From contig CAJTYA010000025.1 in NCBI GenBank assembly GCA_910583985.1, forward strand, positions 1-13,458: DNA of 13,458 bases. Reading direction: 5' to 3'. This DNA is from an uncultured Alistipes sp. (GTDB taxonomy: Bacteria > Bacteroidota > Bacteroidia > Bacteroidales > Rikenellaceae). A program made the translations under genes and the position numbers. Positions 7,162-13,458 of this stretch are shown piece after piece (position 1 is the first letter of the stretch; every line of letters starts with the position of its first letter). Below the pieces are notes generated by a model, which was not told where the DNA came from, did not search any database, and saw only the letters and a list, made by a program, of their open reading frames with translations.

Positions 7162-9042
7162 CTACCGGTCGAATATCGTGTTCAGCGTTTTGCGGAGCCA
7201 GACGCGGTAGCGTATGTTCTTGTTCCACGTGTTGCCGGCCGAGGCGAAGTCGCACAGGGCGATCTGCCGGGGCCGGGCAAATTCGCCCTCCAAGTCGGTA
7301 CCCATGACCATCGGTGCCGTGAAGGCCATCCACATCTTTTCGGGCTTCTCTTCGACGGGCAGCAGCGTCACGTAGCCGTCGGTCGCCTGAATGACCGCCG
7401 TTTCGTCGACATAACCGTCCGCGAAGCGCGAGTCCCGCGCCAGCACGACCGGGCCGCGTTCGATGGCCTGACAGCCGTCGAGTTCGACGAGTCGGCCCCG
7501 CATGTCGAGCCGGAGCGTGATCTTGTCATCGGGCGTCCAGCGCCGGCGGATGTCGAGGTAGCTGCCCGGCCGGACGTTTCCGATCGACTCGCCGTTCACC
7601 GAAGCCATCGTTACACGGCTCCAAGACGGGATGCGCAGCGAAACGCCGAACTCGAAGGCCTTGCGCGGCGAAACCGTAATTTCGATGTCGCCCTCTTCGG
7701 GATAGGTCGTCGTCTGCGTCAGCAGCACTTCTCCGCCCGGCAGGCGGACCGTTGAGTTCGACTCGCCGTAAAGATTGATGTAAATGTTGTCGTCGGCTTG
7801 CGTGACAGCCACTTCGGGCAGCATCGCGAAGGCCCGCGGACCGTTCGAGTTGCAGCAGTTGACGTGCATGCCGCACTGCTCCTCGCCCGCCGAGCGGACG
7901 CCCTCCAGCGGACTGTATTTGGCGATCTGCGACGCGTCGTTCTTCAGGGCGGCGCACAGCGCGTTGTAGGCCGAACGCTCGATCTGGTCGGCATAGAGCG
8001 GATCGTGCGTCAGTTCGAGCAGGTTGCGGCACAGTTTCATCCATGTCATCGTCACGCAGGTCTCCATCGTGTGGTAGGTCGGGAGCGTCTGCTTGGCCCG
8101 TCCGCCATAGAAGCATTCGAACGCGCTGCCCGAACCGGCGATGTTGATCTCCTCGTCGAGGATGTTCCGCACGCTCTTGCGCACGGCCTCCAGATATTCG
8201 GGCTTGCCGGTGATCTTGTACAGGTCGAGCAGACCGTCGTAGCACGACATCATTTCGTAGGCTTTCTGTCCGTTGTCCCACGACCACCAAGCCTCCTGCT
8301 TCGTGTCCGGCACGAAACGCTGCGAGACGGGCACGCCTTCGAGCGCCTTGCCGATCAGATGGGGACCGTGCTCGGTCTCCCATTGCGCGACGATGTATTC
8401 CGCGAAGTCGAGATAGCGCTTGTCGCCGGTGCGGTCGTACAGGGCCACCATCGGTTCGAGAATCGAGCTGGGCGGCATCCCGCGGTAAAGACCCACCTCG
8501 ACGATGCTTTTCTGTGACGGGATTTGCGTCAGCAGGTGGTCGGCCAGACGTTGGACCGCTTCCAGCACTTTCTTGTTCCCGCTCAGGTCGTAGTAGGCGA
8601 GCAGGCCCAGCAGCGTGTACTTGCGTCCCCACACGTCCCAGTTCGTCAGTTGGGCTTCCGGGGCGTAGTTGCCGATGTAGCCGTCGGGAAGCTGCACGGA
8701 GAGCAGCAGCTCGACGCCGTTGCGGATTTTCTGCAACAGCTCCGGATCGCCGTTGTAGCGGTACGAGGCGATGGCGCCGAGCGTCCATTTGCCCCAGAAT
8801 TCGGATTGCCACGCGTGGGTCTCGTTCTGCTGGCGGAAAGGCGCTACGAGCAGGCTTTCGTCCTCGCTCATCACCCGTCCCCGGATGCAGGCGTCGATTC
8901 GTTCGCCCAGATACCCCTCCAGATGGGTCCGGGGCGGGACGGGTTTCGTTTTCGCCGCGTTTTTCGGGGCTGCGGCGGCCGGGGCGGTCAGCAGGCAGGC
9001 CCATGCGCCGACCGACAGGAGTTTGTGTTTGAGTTCGTTCAT
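7162..9042 (-). CDS. Secreted GH127/DUF1680 family protein (beta-L-arabinofuranosidase-like)
   Basis: The 626-residue protein belongs to the GH127/DUF1680 fold: an (alpha/alpha)6 barrel followed by beta-sandwich domains. In the type enzyme HypBA1, a zinc site of one Glu and three Cys supports removal of beta-L-arabinofuranose. The equivalent residues appear to be E327 and C329 in HTMETCVTMTW, and C396-C397 in HVNCCNSNGPRAFAM. Residues 1-25 form a signal peptide (hydrophobic core about 8-24, AAAA before the mature end), so it acts in the periplasm or outside. Barrel motifs are WGKWTLGAIASYRYNGD at 83-99 and DGYIGNYAP at 120-128; the C-terminal sandwich (about 430-626) includes VSLRIPSWS. The actual sugar specificity is uncertain because the family is diverse. 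No SusC/SusD genes are nearby. The DUF4251 gene lies upstream on the same strand, but a terminator separates them. Confidence 0.9.
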   Translation of the reverse strand: MNELKHKLLSVGAWACLLTAPAAAAPKNAAKTKPVPPRTHLEGYLGERIDACIRGRVMSEDESLLVAPFRQQNETHAWQSEFWGKWTLGAIASYRYNGDPELLQKIRNGVELLLSVQLPDGYIGNYAPEAQLTNWDVWGRKYTLLGLLAYYDLSGNKKVLEAVQRLADHLLTQIPSQKSIVEVGLYRGMPPSSILEPMVALYDRTGDKRYLDFAEYIVAQWETEHGPHLIGKALEGVPVSQRFVPDTKQEAWWSWDNGQKAYEMMSCYDGLLDLYKITGKPEYLEAVRKSVRNILDEEINIAGSGSAFECFYGGRAKQTLPTYHTMETCVTMTWMKLCRNLLELTHDPLYADQIERSAYNALCAALKNDASQIAKYSPLEGVRSAGEEQCGMHVNCCNSNGPRAFAMLPEVAVTQADDNIYINLYGESNSTVRLPGGEVLLTQTTTYPEEGDIEITVSPRKAFEFGVSLRIPSWSRVTMASVNGESIGNVRPGSYLDIRRRWTPDDKITLRLDMRGRLVELDGCQAIERGPVVLARDSRFADGYVDETAVIQATDGYVTLLPVEEKPEKMWMAFTAPMVMGTDLEGEFARPRQIALCDFASAGNTWNKNIRYRVWLRKTLNTIFDR

Positions 9043-9077
9043 GTATGGTTCGGATTAGGTTCGAATCGTTCGGACGA

Positions 9078-9085
9078 TAAAGATA
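9078..9085 (-). promoter_or_regulatory. Possible -7 box of the GH127 gene
   Basis: On the minus strand TATCTTTA (9085 to 9078) is one mismatch from TAnnTTTG and lies 36 bases before the ATG. No clear -33 TTTG is seen at the right distance, so this is a weak call. Confidence 0.35.
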
Positions 9086-9220
9086 GCGATTTTTTCGTTG
9101 CGGTGTGCGCCCGGACGGTTGTTCGGGCTGCGGCGGGAAGTTCCCGTGCTGCCGGGACCGGTTCCCGAAGCACGGCGCCGGGACGCTGCGGCGGACGGAC
9201 CCGCCCGATGCCCGTCCGGA

Positions 9221-9258
9221 AAACGAAGCGGGAGCGTCCCCAGAAGAAACGCTCCCGC
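9221..9258 (-). terminator. Intrinsic terminator of the DUF4251 gene
   Basis: On the minus strand the exact 10-bp arms GCGGGAGCGT and ACGCTCCCGC (9258-9249 and 9237-9228, loop of 11) are followed by TTCGTTTT. The hairpin begins about 20 bases after the DUF4251 stop codon, in the right position and orientation to end that transcript before the GH127 gene. Confidence 0.65.
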
Positions 9259-9278
9259 ACTCCGGCCTCGCGGCCGTT

Positions 9279-9785
9279 TTAGTCCTCCGACTCGACGGGC
9301 GTGTCCTGAATGTAGCCCGAATAGTTCATGTTCGAGCGGCTGGTTCCGGCGATGAGCAGTTTGGCCATCGCCCCCTTGGACACGGTAAGCGTGAAGGTGA
9401 ACCGGTCCCCGGCGGGCGAGACCACTTCCATCGTGACGATCCGTTCCCCGCGCTTGTTCATCTCGAACGAGTATTTGAAATCGGTGGTGACGAAATTGAG
9501 CGGATTGCGGTCCGATCCGGTGTCGGCTGCCGAAAATCCCTTGCCGAAATAGGGCAGGCGGACCCTGAGCGTGTCGCCGCTCACCGTCATCGTGTTCTGG
9601 TTCTTGAGCGCCGACTGGCTGCCGCCCGACGTGAGGACGCGATTGGCTACGAACGTGAATTTCTTGGTGCTGATGACCCGGTTGATCGCTACTTCGATCA
9701 TCGCGTCTTCCGCTGTATTCCTCTGCGCGAACGTCGCTTGCGTACACAGCAGCAGGGCGAAGGACAGGAACAGTAATTTTTTCAT
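9279..9785 (-). CDS. Secreted DUF4251 family protein
   Basis: The 168-residue product begins with a clear signal peptide (MKKLLFLSFALLLCTQATFA, cleavage before QR), so it is exported. The mature part resembles DUF4251, a small beta-rich family common in Bacteroidales. Typical elements are KKFTFVANRV at 41-50, SGDTLRVRLPYFGKGF at 69-84 and the repeated FTFTLTVSKGAMAKLLI strand pattern at 129-145. The function of the family is unknown. The frame is open far upstream (to 11324) but that part is antisense to purT. The start at 9785 is chosen because it gives the signal peptide and lies just downstream of a promoter. It is transcribed divergently from purT. Confidence 0.88.
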   Translation of the reverse strand: MKKLLFLSFALLLCTQATFAQRNTAEDAMIEVAINRVISTKKFTFVANRVLTSGGSQSALKNQNTMTVSGDTLRVRLPYFGKGFSAADTGSDRNPLNFVTTDFKYSFEMNKRGERIVTMEVVSPAGDRFTFTLTVSKGAMAKLLIAGTSRSNMNYSGYIQDTPVESED

Positions 9786-9846
9786 AATCTTCTGAACTTT
9801 TAGGTTACACACGGCGCCGGCCTTCCGCTGCGGCGCTTTCTTCGGA

Positions 9847-9876
9847 CAAGATACGAACAATTTCGTCAAAACAAAA
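9847..9876 (-). promoter_or_regulatory. Promoter for the DUF4251 gene
   Basis: Read on the minus strand, TTTTG (9876-9872), an 18-base spacer and TATCTTG (9853-9847) resemble the Bacteroidota promoter TTTG-N19-TAnnTTTG. The -7 half differs from consensus at its end. The implied leader is about 55 bases. Confidence 0.5.
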
Positions 9877-9986
9877 CCCCTGCCATCCGAGTCTCCTCCC
9901 TGCCGAGACGTCCGCCCCTCCGGAATCTTCGTCCGCAGGCGCCGCCGCGGCGGGACCGACGGATCGTAAAAAACGCGTCCCCCTCG

Positions 9987-10038
9987 GCGACAAAATCGAA
10001 GAAAAGGAGGGCCTTGTCGCAGCTTTTTATTATTTTTG
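9987..10038 (+). promoter_or_regulatory. purT promoter -7 box with adjacent inverted repeat
   Basis: TATTTTTG at 10031-10038 matches TAnnTTTG exactly, followed by CC, and leaves a leader of about 30 bases before purT. I see no good -33 element. Immediately upstream is an exact 7-bp inverted repeat, GCGACAA (9987-9993) and TTGTCGC (10014-10020), that covers the -33 position and could be an operator. The rest of the 288-base divergent region (9786-10073) is GC-rich and holds no gene. Confidence 0.5.
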
Positions 10039-10073
10039 CCATTCGCTAACCAAACTTGTAAAATCGAAACGAA

Positions 10074-11276
10074 ATGGTAAAAATAGGAACTACGCTGTCG
10101 CCGGTAGGCAAAAAAGCCCTGCTGTGCGGATCGGGAGAACTGGGTAAGGAAGTGGCCATCGAGCTGCAACGCTACGGCGTGCAGGTCGTGGCGCTGGACC
10201 GGTACGAAAATGCGCCGGCCATGCAGGTGGCCCACAAATCGTATGTCGTCTCGATGCTGGACGGAGCGCGTCTTCGGGCCATCATCGAAGCCGAAAAACC
10301 GGACTACATCATTCCCGAAATCGAGGCCATCGCCACTGACACGCTGCTCGAATTGGAAGCCGAGGGGTACCATGTCGTGCCGACGGCCAAGGCCACGAAG
10401 CTGACGATGAACCGCGAGGGCATCCGCCGGTTGGTGGCCGAGGAGCTGGGCCTGCCCACTTCGCCCTACCGGTTCGCCTCCACGCGCGAGGAGTTCGCCG
10501 AGGCCGTCGAGGCCATCGGCATGCCCTGCGTGGTCAAACCCATCATGAGCTCGTCGGGACACGGACAGAGCGTCGTGCGCAGCGCGACGGACATCGACCG
10601 GGCATGGGAAAATTCGCAGAGCGGAGGCCGGGCCGGCGCCGGACGGGTCATCGTCGAAGGATTCGTCGATTTCGATTACGAAATCACGCTGCTCACGGTC
10701 CGCCACTGCGGAGGCACCTCCTTCGTCGAACCCATCGGCCATTACCAGCAGGACGGCGACTATCGCGAGTCGTGGCAGCCGCAGCCCATGACGCCTGCGG
10801 TCCGCGAACAGGCCGAGGCCATCGCCCGCCGCGTGACCGATGCGCTGGGCGGCTGGGGTCTCTTCGGCGTGGAACTCTTCATCAAGGGCGACAAAGTGAT
10901 TTTCAGCGAAGTATCGCCCCGTCCGCACGACACGGGGATGGTGACGATGATTTCGCAGGACCTGTCCGAATTTGCGCTGCACGTGCGGGCGATTCTCGGC
11001 CTGCCCATTCCGAACATCGCATTCCACGGTCCCTCGGCCTCCCGTGCCGTGGTCGTGGAGGGCGACACCGACCGAGTGGTGTTCGGCAACCTCGAAAACG
11101 TGCTTTCGGAACCCGATACACAGATGCGCATTTTCGGCAAGCCCGAAGTGCAGGGCCATCGCCGGATGGCCGTTCTGCTCGCCCGCGCCGCGTCGGTGGA
11201 GGAGGCTCGTGAGAAGACGGGCCGCGCCTATGCCAAACTGCAAATCGACGTGCTGGAACGGGGTGCGGAGAAATAG
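10074..11276 (+). CDS. purT: Formate-dependent phosphoribosylglycinamide formyltransferase PurT
   Basis: PurT makes formyl-GAR from GAR, formate and ATP in de novo purine synthesis, as a folate-independent alternative to PurN, in the cytoplasm. At 400 residues it has the normal length of this ATP-grasp enzyme. Motifs in order are LLCGSGELGKEVAIELQR at 16-33 (GAR-binding N-domain), ENAPAMQVAH at 45-54, EIEAI at 82-86, VVKPIMSSSGHGQSV at 153-167 (ATP-grasp lid), EGFVDFDYEITLL at 195-207, GLFGVELF at 262-269 (metal/ATP site), FSEVSPRPHDTGMVT at 277-291 and QGHRRM at 360-365. It stands alone as a single-gene unit with its own promoter and terminator. The start has no Shine-Dalgarno sequence but is preceded by an A-rich leader. 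Confidence 0.97.
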   Translation: MVKIGTTLSPVGKKALLCGSGELGKEVAIELQRYGVQVVALDRYENAPAMQVAHKSYVVSMLDGARLRAIIEAEKPDYIIPEIEAIATDTLLELEAEGYHVVPTAKATKLTMNREGIRRLVAEELGLPTSPYRFASTREEFAEAVEAIGMPCVVKPIMSSSGHGQSVVRSATDIDRAWENSQSGGRAGAGRVIVEGFVDFDYEITLLTVRHCGGTSFVEPIGHYQQDGDYRESWQPQPMTPAVREQAEAIARRVTDALGGWGLFGVELFIKGDKVIFSEVSPRPHDTGMVTMISQDLSEFALHVRAILGLPIPNIAFHGPSASRAVVVEGDTDRVVFGNLENVLSEPDTQMRIFGKPEVQGHRRMAVLLARAASVEEAREKTGRAYAKLQIDVLERGAEK

Positions 11277-11300
11277 ACGGATCTTCCCGTCGAGCGAAAC

Positions 11301-11345
11301 AATCCCCGCGACCGAACTTTTCAACGTCGGTCGCGGGGATTTTTT
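11301..11345 (+). terminator. Intrinsic terminator of purT
   Basis: Exact 15-bp arms (11301-11315 and 11327-11341, core TCCCCGCGACCGA) with an 11-base loop are followed by a T-run ending at 11345. The hairpin starts about 25 bases after the purT stop. The upper strand of the left arm is preceded by AAAC, so it could work weakly in both directions. Confidence 0.9.
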
Positions 11346-11518
11346 CGGTTCCTGCTATGCTTGCCGGCTGCACGGAGCTCTTTTGCGCCGGGCTCCGGGC
11401 GTCGTGCGGGGTGGGGGACGATCCGCCGGAATGTCCGGTGCATTCCTGTGCGACCGGGAAAGCCGGGGGAAAGAGGGCCGGAGTCGTTGCGGACGGCAGC
11501 GGAGGCGCTTCCCCGTAG
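11346..11518. other. GC-rich gap between purT and the RHS remnant
   Basis: No gene is supported here. Translations in all frames look random, and none continues the RHS core upstream. At its right edge, GTTGCCGG (11518-11525) and CCGGCAAC (11538-11545) form an exact 8-bp inverted repeat that abuts the point where RHS similarity begins. This may mark the breakpoint of a past rearrangement. Confidence 0.4.
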
Positions 11519-12769
11519 TTGCCGGATGCGGCTGCTCCCGGCAACAGCCGGCGAGGTTTGAATTTGCAATATAATTTTGTAAATTTGATACGCAACGTGT
11601 CGGATGTTTCGACCGGAACCGTTAAAGCCTCTTATACATATTCTGCCGATGGCGTGAAGCGTAAAGTGGTGGATGCCGACCGGCGAGGTTATCGGTACCG
11701 GGGCGATTTGGTTTATCGACTGGAAAACGGGATCTCCATACTGGAAAGCGCATCGTTCGGGGGTGGACGGATCGTCAGATCGGGAAACGATTACTTGCCG
11801 AAGTATTTTATTACCGATCATCTGGGCAGCGTGCGGGTAGTGGAAGATGCTTATGGGGCTATAGAGGAGACCAACGACTATTATCCTTTCGGAAGCCGCT
11901 GGGTTGACTCCGAAAGCGCCGTATCGACGAACCGTTACCGTTTTGCCGGCAAGGAGGAGCAGCGGACCGGAGAACTGGATTTCATCGACTTCGGGGCCCG
12001 GATGTACGATCCCGCGCTCGCGAGATGGTTCGTGCAGGACCGGTATGCGGAGAAATATGTCTCTCAGTCTCCTTACCAATATGCCGCGAACAACCCGGTG
12101 AGAAACATCGACATCAAGGGAGACAGTATTTGGATCAATTTCAAAGGGACCGATATTCTATACATGGACGGGCACTTGTACGATAAGAAAGGAGAGGCAT
12201 ACGCCGGAAAGATTTCGGGTTTCCTGAAAGAAACCGTGAAAGCGCTGGACTGGGTGCAGACAGCCCCCGAAGGAAGGGCTATGCTTCAGGAGTTGCAAGG
12301 GTCGAAGAATAATTTCTCGATTAAAATAGATAGCAAAAGCACTTTTGTTCCGTCGGATGGGATGCGTGCTTATGGACGGCAGCATCAAGAGAAGACTAAC
12401 GATGGTGCTTTTCAAGCGTTGGGAGAGTCTGGTCTTCGAGGCGGTTCTGGAGGTACCGTCACATGGAAACCGGCAGGAACCGAATTACCAACAGTAGAAG
12501 GTGTCCAAATCAGTCCAGCTACCGATTTAGCCCATGAGTTATTTCACGGGCTGGATGCCAATAGAGGATTGCTAAATGAAGATAAAGTACAAGGTTCTTC
12601 GAAAAGTGAATGGCAGGCTGTATACCGAGAAAATGTATTGAGACAACAGTTGAACATACCTGTTCGTTTGGGGCACAGACATGCTCCAGATTTGGATAAG
12701 AAGCTTATCCTCAATGGTCCTTTGATGATAGATGAAAATAATCAGCCGATTCATCCGTATTGGTATTAA
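11519..12769 (+). CDS. 5'-truncated RHS core fragment fused to an HExxH metallopeptidase-like tip
   Basis: The open frame starts just after an in-frame TAG (11516-11518) with TTG codons only; the first internal Met is M162, so the true start is unclear and the gene may be a silent remnant. RHS similarity begins near residue 10 (RRGLNLQYNFVNLIRNVS). It continues through the RHS-associated core: YFITDHLGSVRVVEDAYG at 96-113, ETNDYYPFGSRW at 117-128, NRYRFAGKEEQ at 138-148, DFIDFGARMYDPALARWFVQ at 154-173 and SPYQYAANNPVRNIDIKGD at 184-202. The variable tip follows (about 203-416). It contains LAHELFHGLD at 337-346, an HExxH zinc motif (H339, E340, H343), then SEWQAVYRENVLRQQLNIPVR at 363-383, where E364 may be the third ligand. 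The pattern resembles the M91/NleD-like effector proteases. Full RHS proteins are several times longer. Composition turns AT-rich within the tip. Confidence 0.8.
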   Translation: MPDAAAPGNSRRGLNLQYNFVNLIRNVSDVSTGTVKASYTYSADGVKRKVVDADRRGYRYRGDLVYRLENGISILESASFGGGRIVRSGNDYLPKYFITDHLGSVRVVEDAYGAIEETNDYYPFGSRWVDSESAVSTNRYRFAGKEEQRTGELDFIDFGARMYDPALARWFVQDRYAEKYVSQSPYQYAANNPVRNIDIKGDSIWINFKGTDILYMDGHLYDKKGEAYAGKISGFLKETVKALDWVQTAPEGRAMLQELQGSKNNFSIKIDSKSTFVPSDGMRAYGRQHQEKTNDGAFQALGESGLRGGSGGTVTWKPAGTELPTVEGVQISPATDLAHELFHGLDANRGLLNEDKVQGSSKSEWQAVYRENVLRQQLNIPVRLGHRHAPDLDKKLILNGPLMIDENNQPIHPYWY

Positions 12770-12781
12770 ATCAAGTCCGCC

Positions 12782-13336
12782 ATGAAAAAGATTATTGCTA
12801 TATCGTTGATTGTTTTGTGTTTTATGTCTTGTACATACAAGTCTATTACATATAAATATACTTTTTTGAGCGATCCGAAGAAAGATATTAATAAAAGAAT
12901 ATCAGTCCGTATGCGAATCCCGTCGGATTATGTATACACGACGTCTTTTGCCACATGGGAAAATATAGACTATTATACTTATCCTGATTCTTCGGTTATT
13001 TATGTGACCAATTACGACATATGCAACCCTAACGATGAGAATATTAAATCATTAGGTGATACAATTTGGAGTTTTCGGTTTCAAAGAGCCATGTATAACC
13101 AGTTACTATATACTGAACTTGGATTGGGACATATGATTCCAAAATATGAAAAGCTCCAAGGCAAAAATTCAAATGGGCTTTATTGGAGGGATATTTTGAT
13201 AGAAGATACTTTGAGTCATTTAGGTCAAGGTGTTAGTTTTGGGTACATAAATGTTTCAAAAGAGAAAAAAAACACTTATGATAAAATTATAGAAACGGCT
13301 AAGTTTAAAATGAAAACCATAAGAAAAAGACGGTAA
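12782..13336 (+). CDS. Predicted lipoprotein, candidate immunity protein for the RHS tip
   Basis: I do not recognise the family. The 184-residue product starts with a lipoprotein signal (MKKIIAISLIVLCFMSC, lipidated C17 likely). The mature domain is rich in Tyr, Lys and Asn, with a mix of predicted strands (ISVRMRIPSDYVYTT at 40-54, SSVIYVTNYDI) and a C-terminal charged helix ending in KTIRKRR. It begins 12 bases after the RHS-tip stop and is followed by its own terminator, so the two genes form a unit. That is the position of an immunity gene in RHS-tip loci; this role is inferred from position only. The gene is markedly AT-rich, roughly a third G+C by eye against a GC-rich surrounding genome, which points to horizontal acquisition. 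It could also be an unrelated cargo lipoprotein. Confidence 0.8.
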   Translation: MKKIIAISLIVLCFMSCTYKSITYKYTFLSDPKKDINKRISVRMRIPSDYVYTTSFATWENIDYYTYPDSSVIYVTNYDICNPNDENIKSLGDTIWSFRFQRAMYNQLLYTELGLGHMIPKYEKLQGKNSNGLYWRDILIEDTLSHLGQGVSFGYINVSKEKKNTYDKIIETAKFKMKTIRKRR

Positions 13337-13349
13337 ACAGCCTATAATG

Positions 13350-13386
13350 AAGTCCGGGAAATATTTTGTTTCTCGGACTTTTTTTT
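13350..13386 (+). terminator. Intrinsic terminator after the lipoprotein gene
   Basis: Arms at 13350-13361 and 13369-13380 pair over 12 bp with one G-U wobble (core AAGTCCG/CGGACTT, then GAAA/TTTC), with a seven-base loop. A run of T extends to 13386. It closes the RHS-tip/lipoprotein unit, starting 14 bases after the lipoprotein stop. Confidence 0.85.
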
Positions 13387-13458
13387 ATCTCTGCTCCCTC
13401 CTATCTATTTCCTCGACGACATTGAGCAGCGCCCCCTGCGGTTCGGCGCAGCCGTCCG
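13385..13458 (-). CDS. Possible C-terminal end of a further gene, partial
   Basis: On the minus strand one frame entering from the right edge reads DGCAEPQGALLNVVEEIDRREQR and then stops (TAA, 13387-13385), while the other two minus-strand frames contain TAG. The sequence is GC-rich again and amino acid-like, with a helical charged end. It would be convergent with the lipoprotein gene and may share the terminator region. Only 23 codons are visible, so the product cannot be named. Confidence 0.4.
   Translation of the reverse strand, partial: DGCAEPQGALLNVVEEIDRREQR

Noticed and set aside
6808..7755. A 315-codon plus-strand frame running from the small gene into the antisense of GH127.
   Set aside because: It reads through the strong terminator at 6993-7029 and lies opposite the GH127 C-terminus; no motif is visible.
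7526..9004. A 492-codon minus-strand frame overlapping the GH127 gene.
   Set aside because: It is a +1-type shadow of the GH127 frame with compositionally biased sequence.
9786..11324. A long minus-strand frame extends the DUF4251 gene upstream to 11324, opposite purT.
   Set aside because: purT is intact and strongly conserved on the plus strand; the extension lacks protein-like motifs, while the internal start at 9785 gives a clean signal peptide after a promoter. The open frame is a by-product of GC-rich codon use.
1..13458. CRISPR arrays, tRNA or rRNA genes, insertion sequences with terminal repeats.
   Set aside because: None was found on reading either strand; the RHS island has no transposase or integrase within the window.

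Overview
The window looks like a chromosomal segment from a GC-rich member of the Bacteroidales, most like Alistipes (Rikenellaceae). The reasons are Bacteroidota-type promoter elements (TAnnTTTG boxes before dapA and purT), starts without Shine-Dalgarno sequences, and lineage-typical families: DUF4919, DUF4251, a lipoprotein clostripain, a secreted GH127-like protein, and an RHS core of the Bacteroidota type. The genus is inferred by eye; no search was run.

Layout. (1) 2-2650, plus strand: the 3' part of ligA (NAD-dependent DNA ligase), then dapA (lysine/diaminopimelate synthesis) with its own promoter. (2) 2911-6329, plus strand: a tight four-gene envelope cluster made of a secreted DUF4919 protein, LemA, a membrane-anchored TPM-domain protein and a C11 (clostripain) lipoprotein protease. 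(3) 6330-7161: a mostly non-coding stretch with one weak 66-codon gene, a nested inverted repeat and a very strong terminator. (4) 7162-9785, minus strand: a secreted GH127/DUF1680 glycoside hydrolase and, upstream of it, a secreted DUF4251 protein with its own promoter and terminator. (5) 10074-11341, plus strand: purT (formate-dependent purine synthesis), divergent from the DUF4251 gene, with a textbook terminator. (6) 11519-13386, plus strand: an accessory island. A 5'-truncated RHS gene has lost everything except the last part of the core and is fused to a variable tip with an HELFH zinc-protease motif. It is followed 12 bases later by a strikingly AT-rich lipoprotein gene and a terminator. 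(7) 13385-13458, minus strand: possibly the last codons of a further gene.

The housekeeping genes (ligA, dapA, purT) are intact and conventional, except that ligA runs off the window. The most interesting part is the last 2 kb. It has the architecture of an orphan RHS toxin-tip/immunity cassette: a remnant of conserved core that can serve as recombination homology, a metallopeptidase-like toxin domain, and an unrecognised lipoprotein in the position of an immunity gene. Base composition drops stepwise from the core, through the tip, to the candidate immunity gene. An envelope-anchored immunity protein for a metalloprotease tip would be unusual and is, as far as I can tell, undescribed. The second point of interest is the DUF4919-LemA-TPM-clostripain cluster, which looks like one transcription unit acting at the cell envelope.
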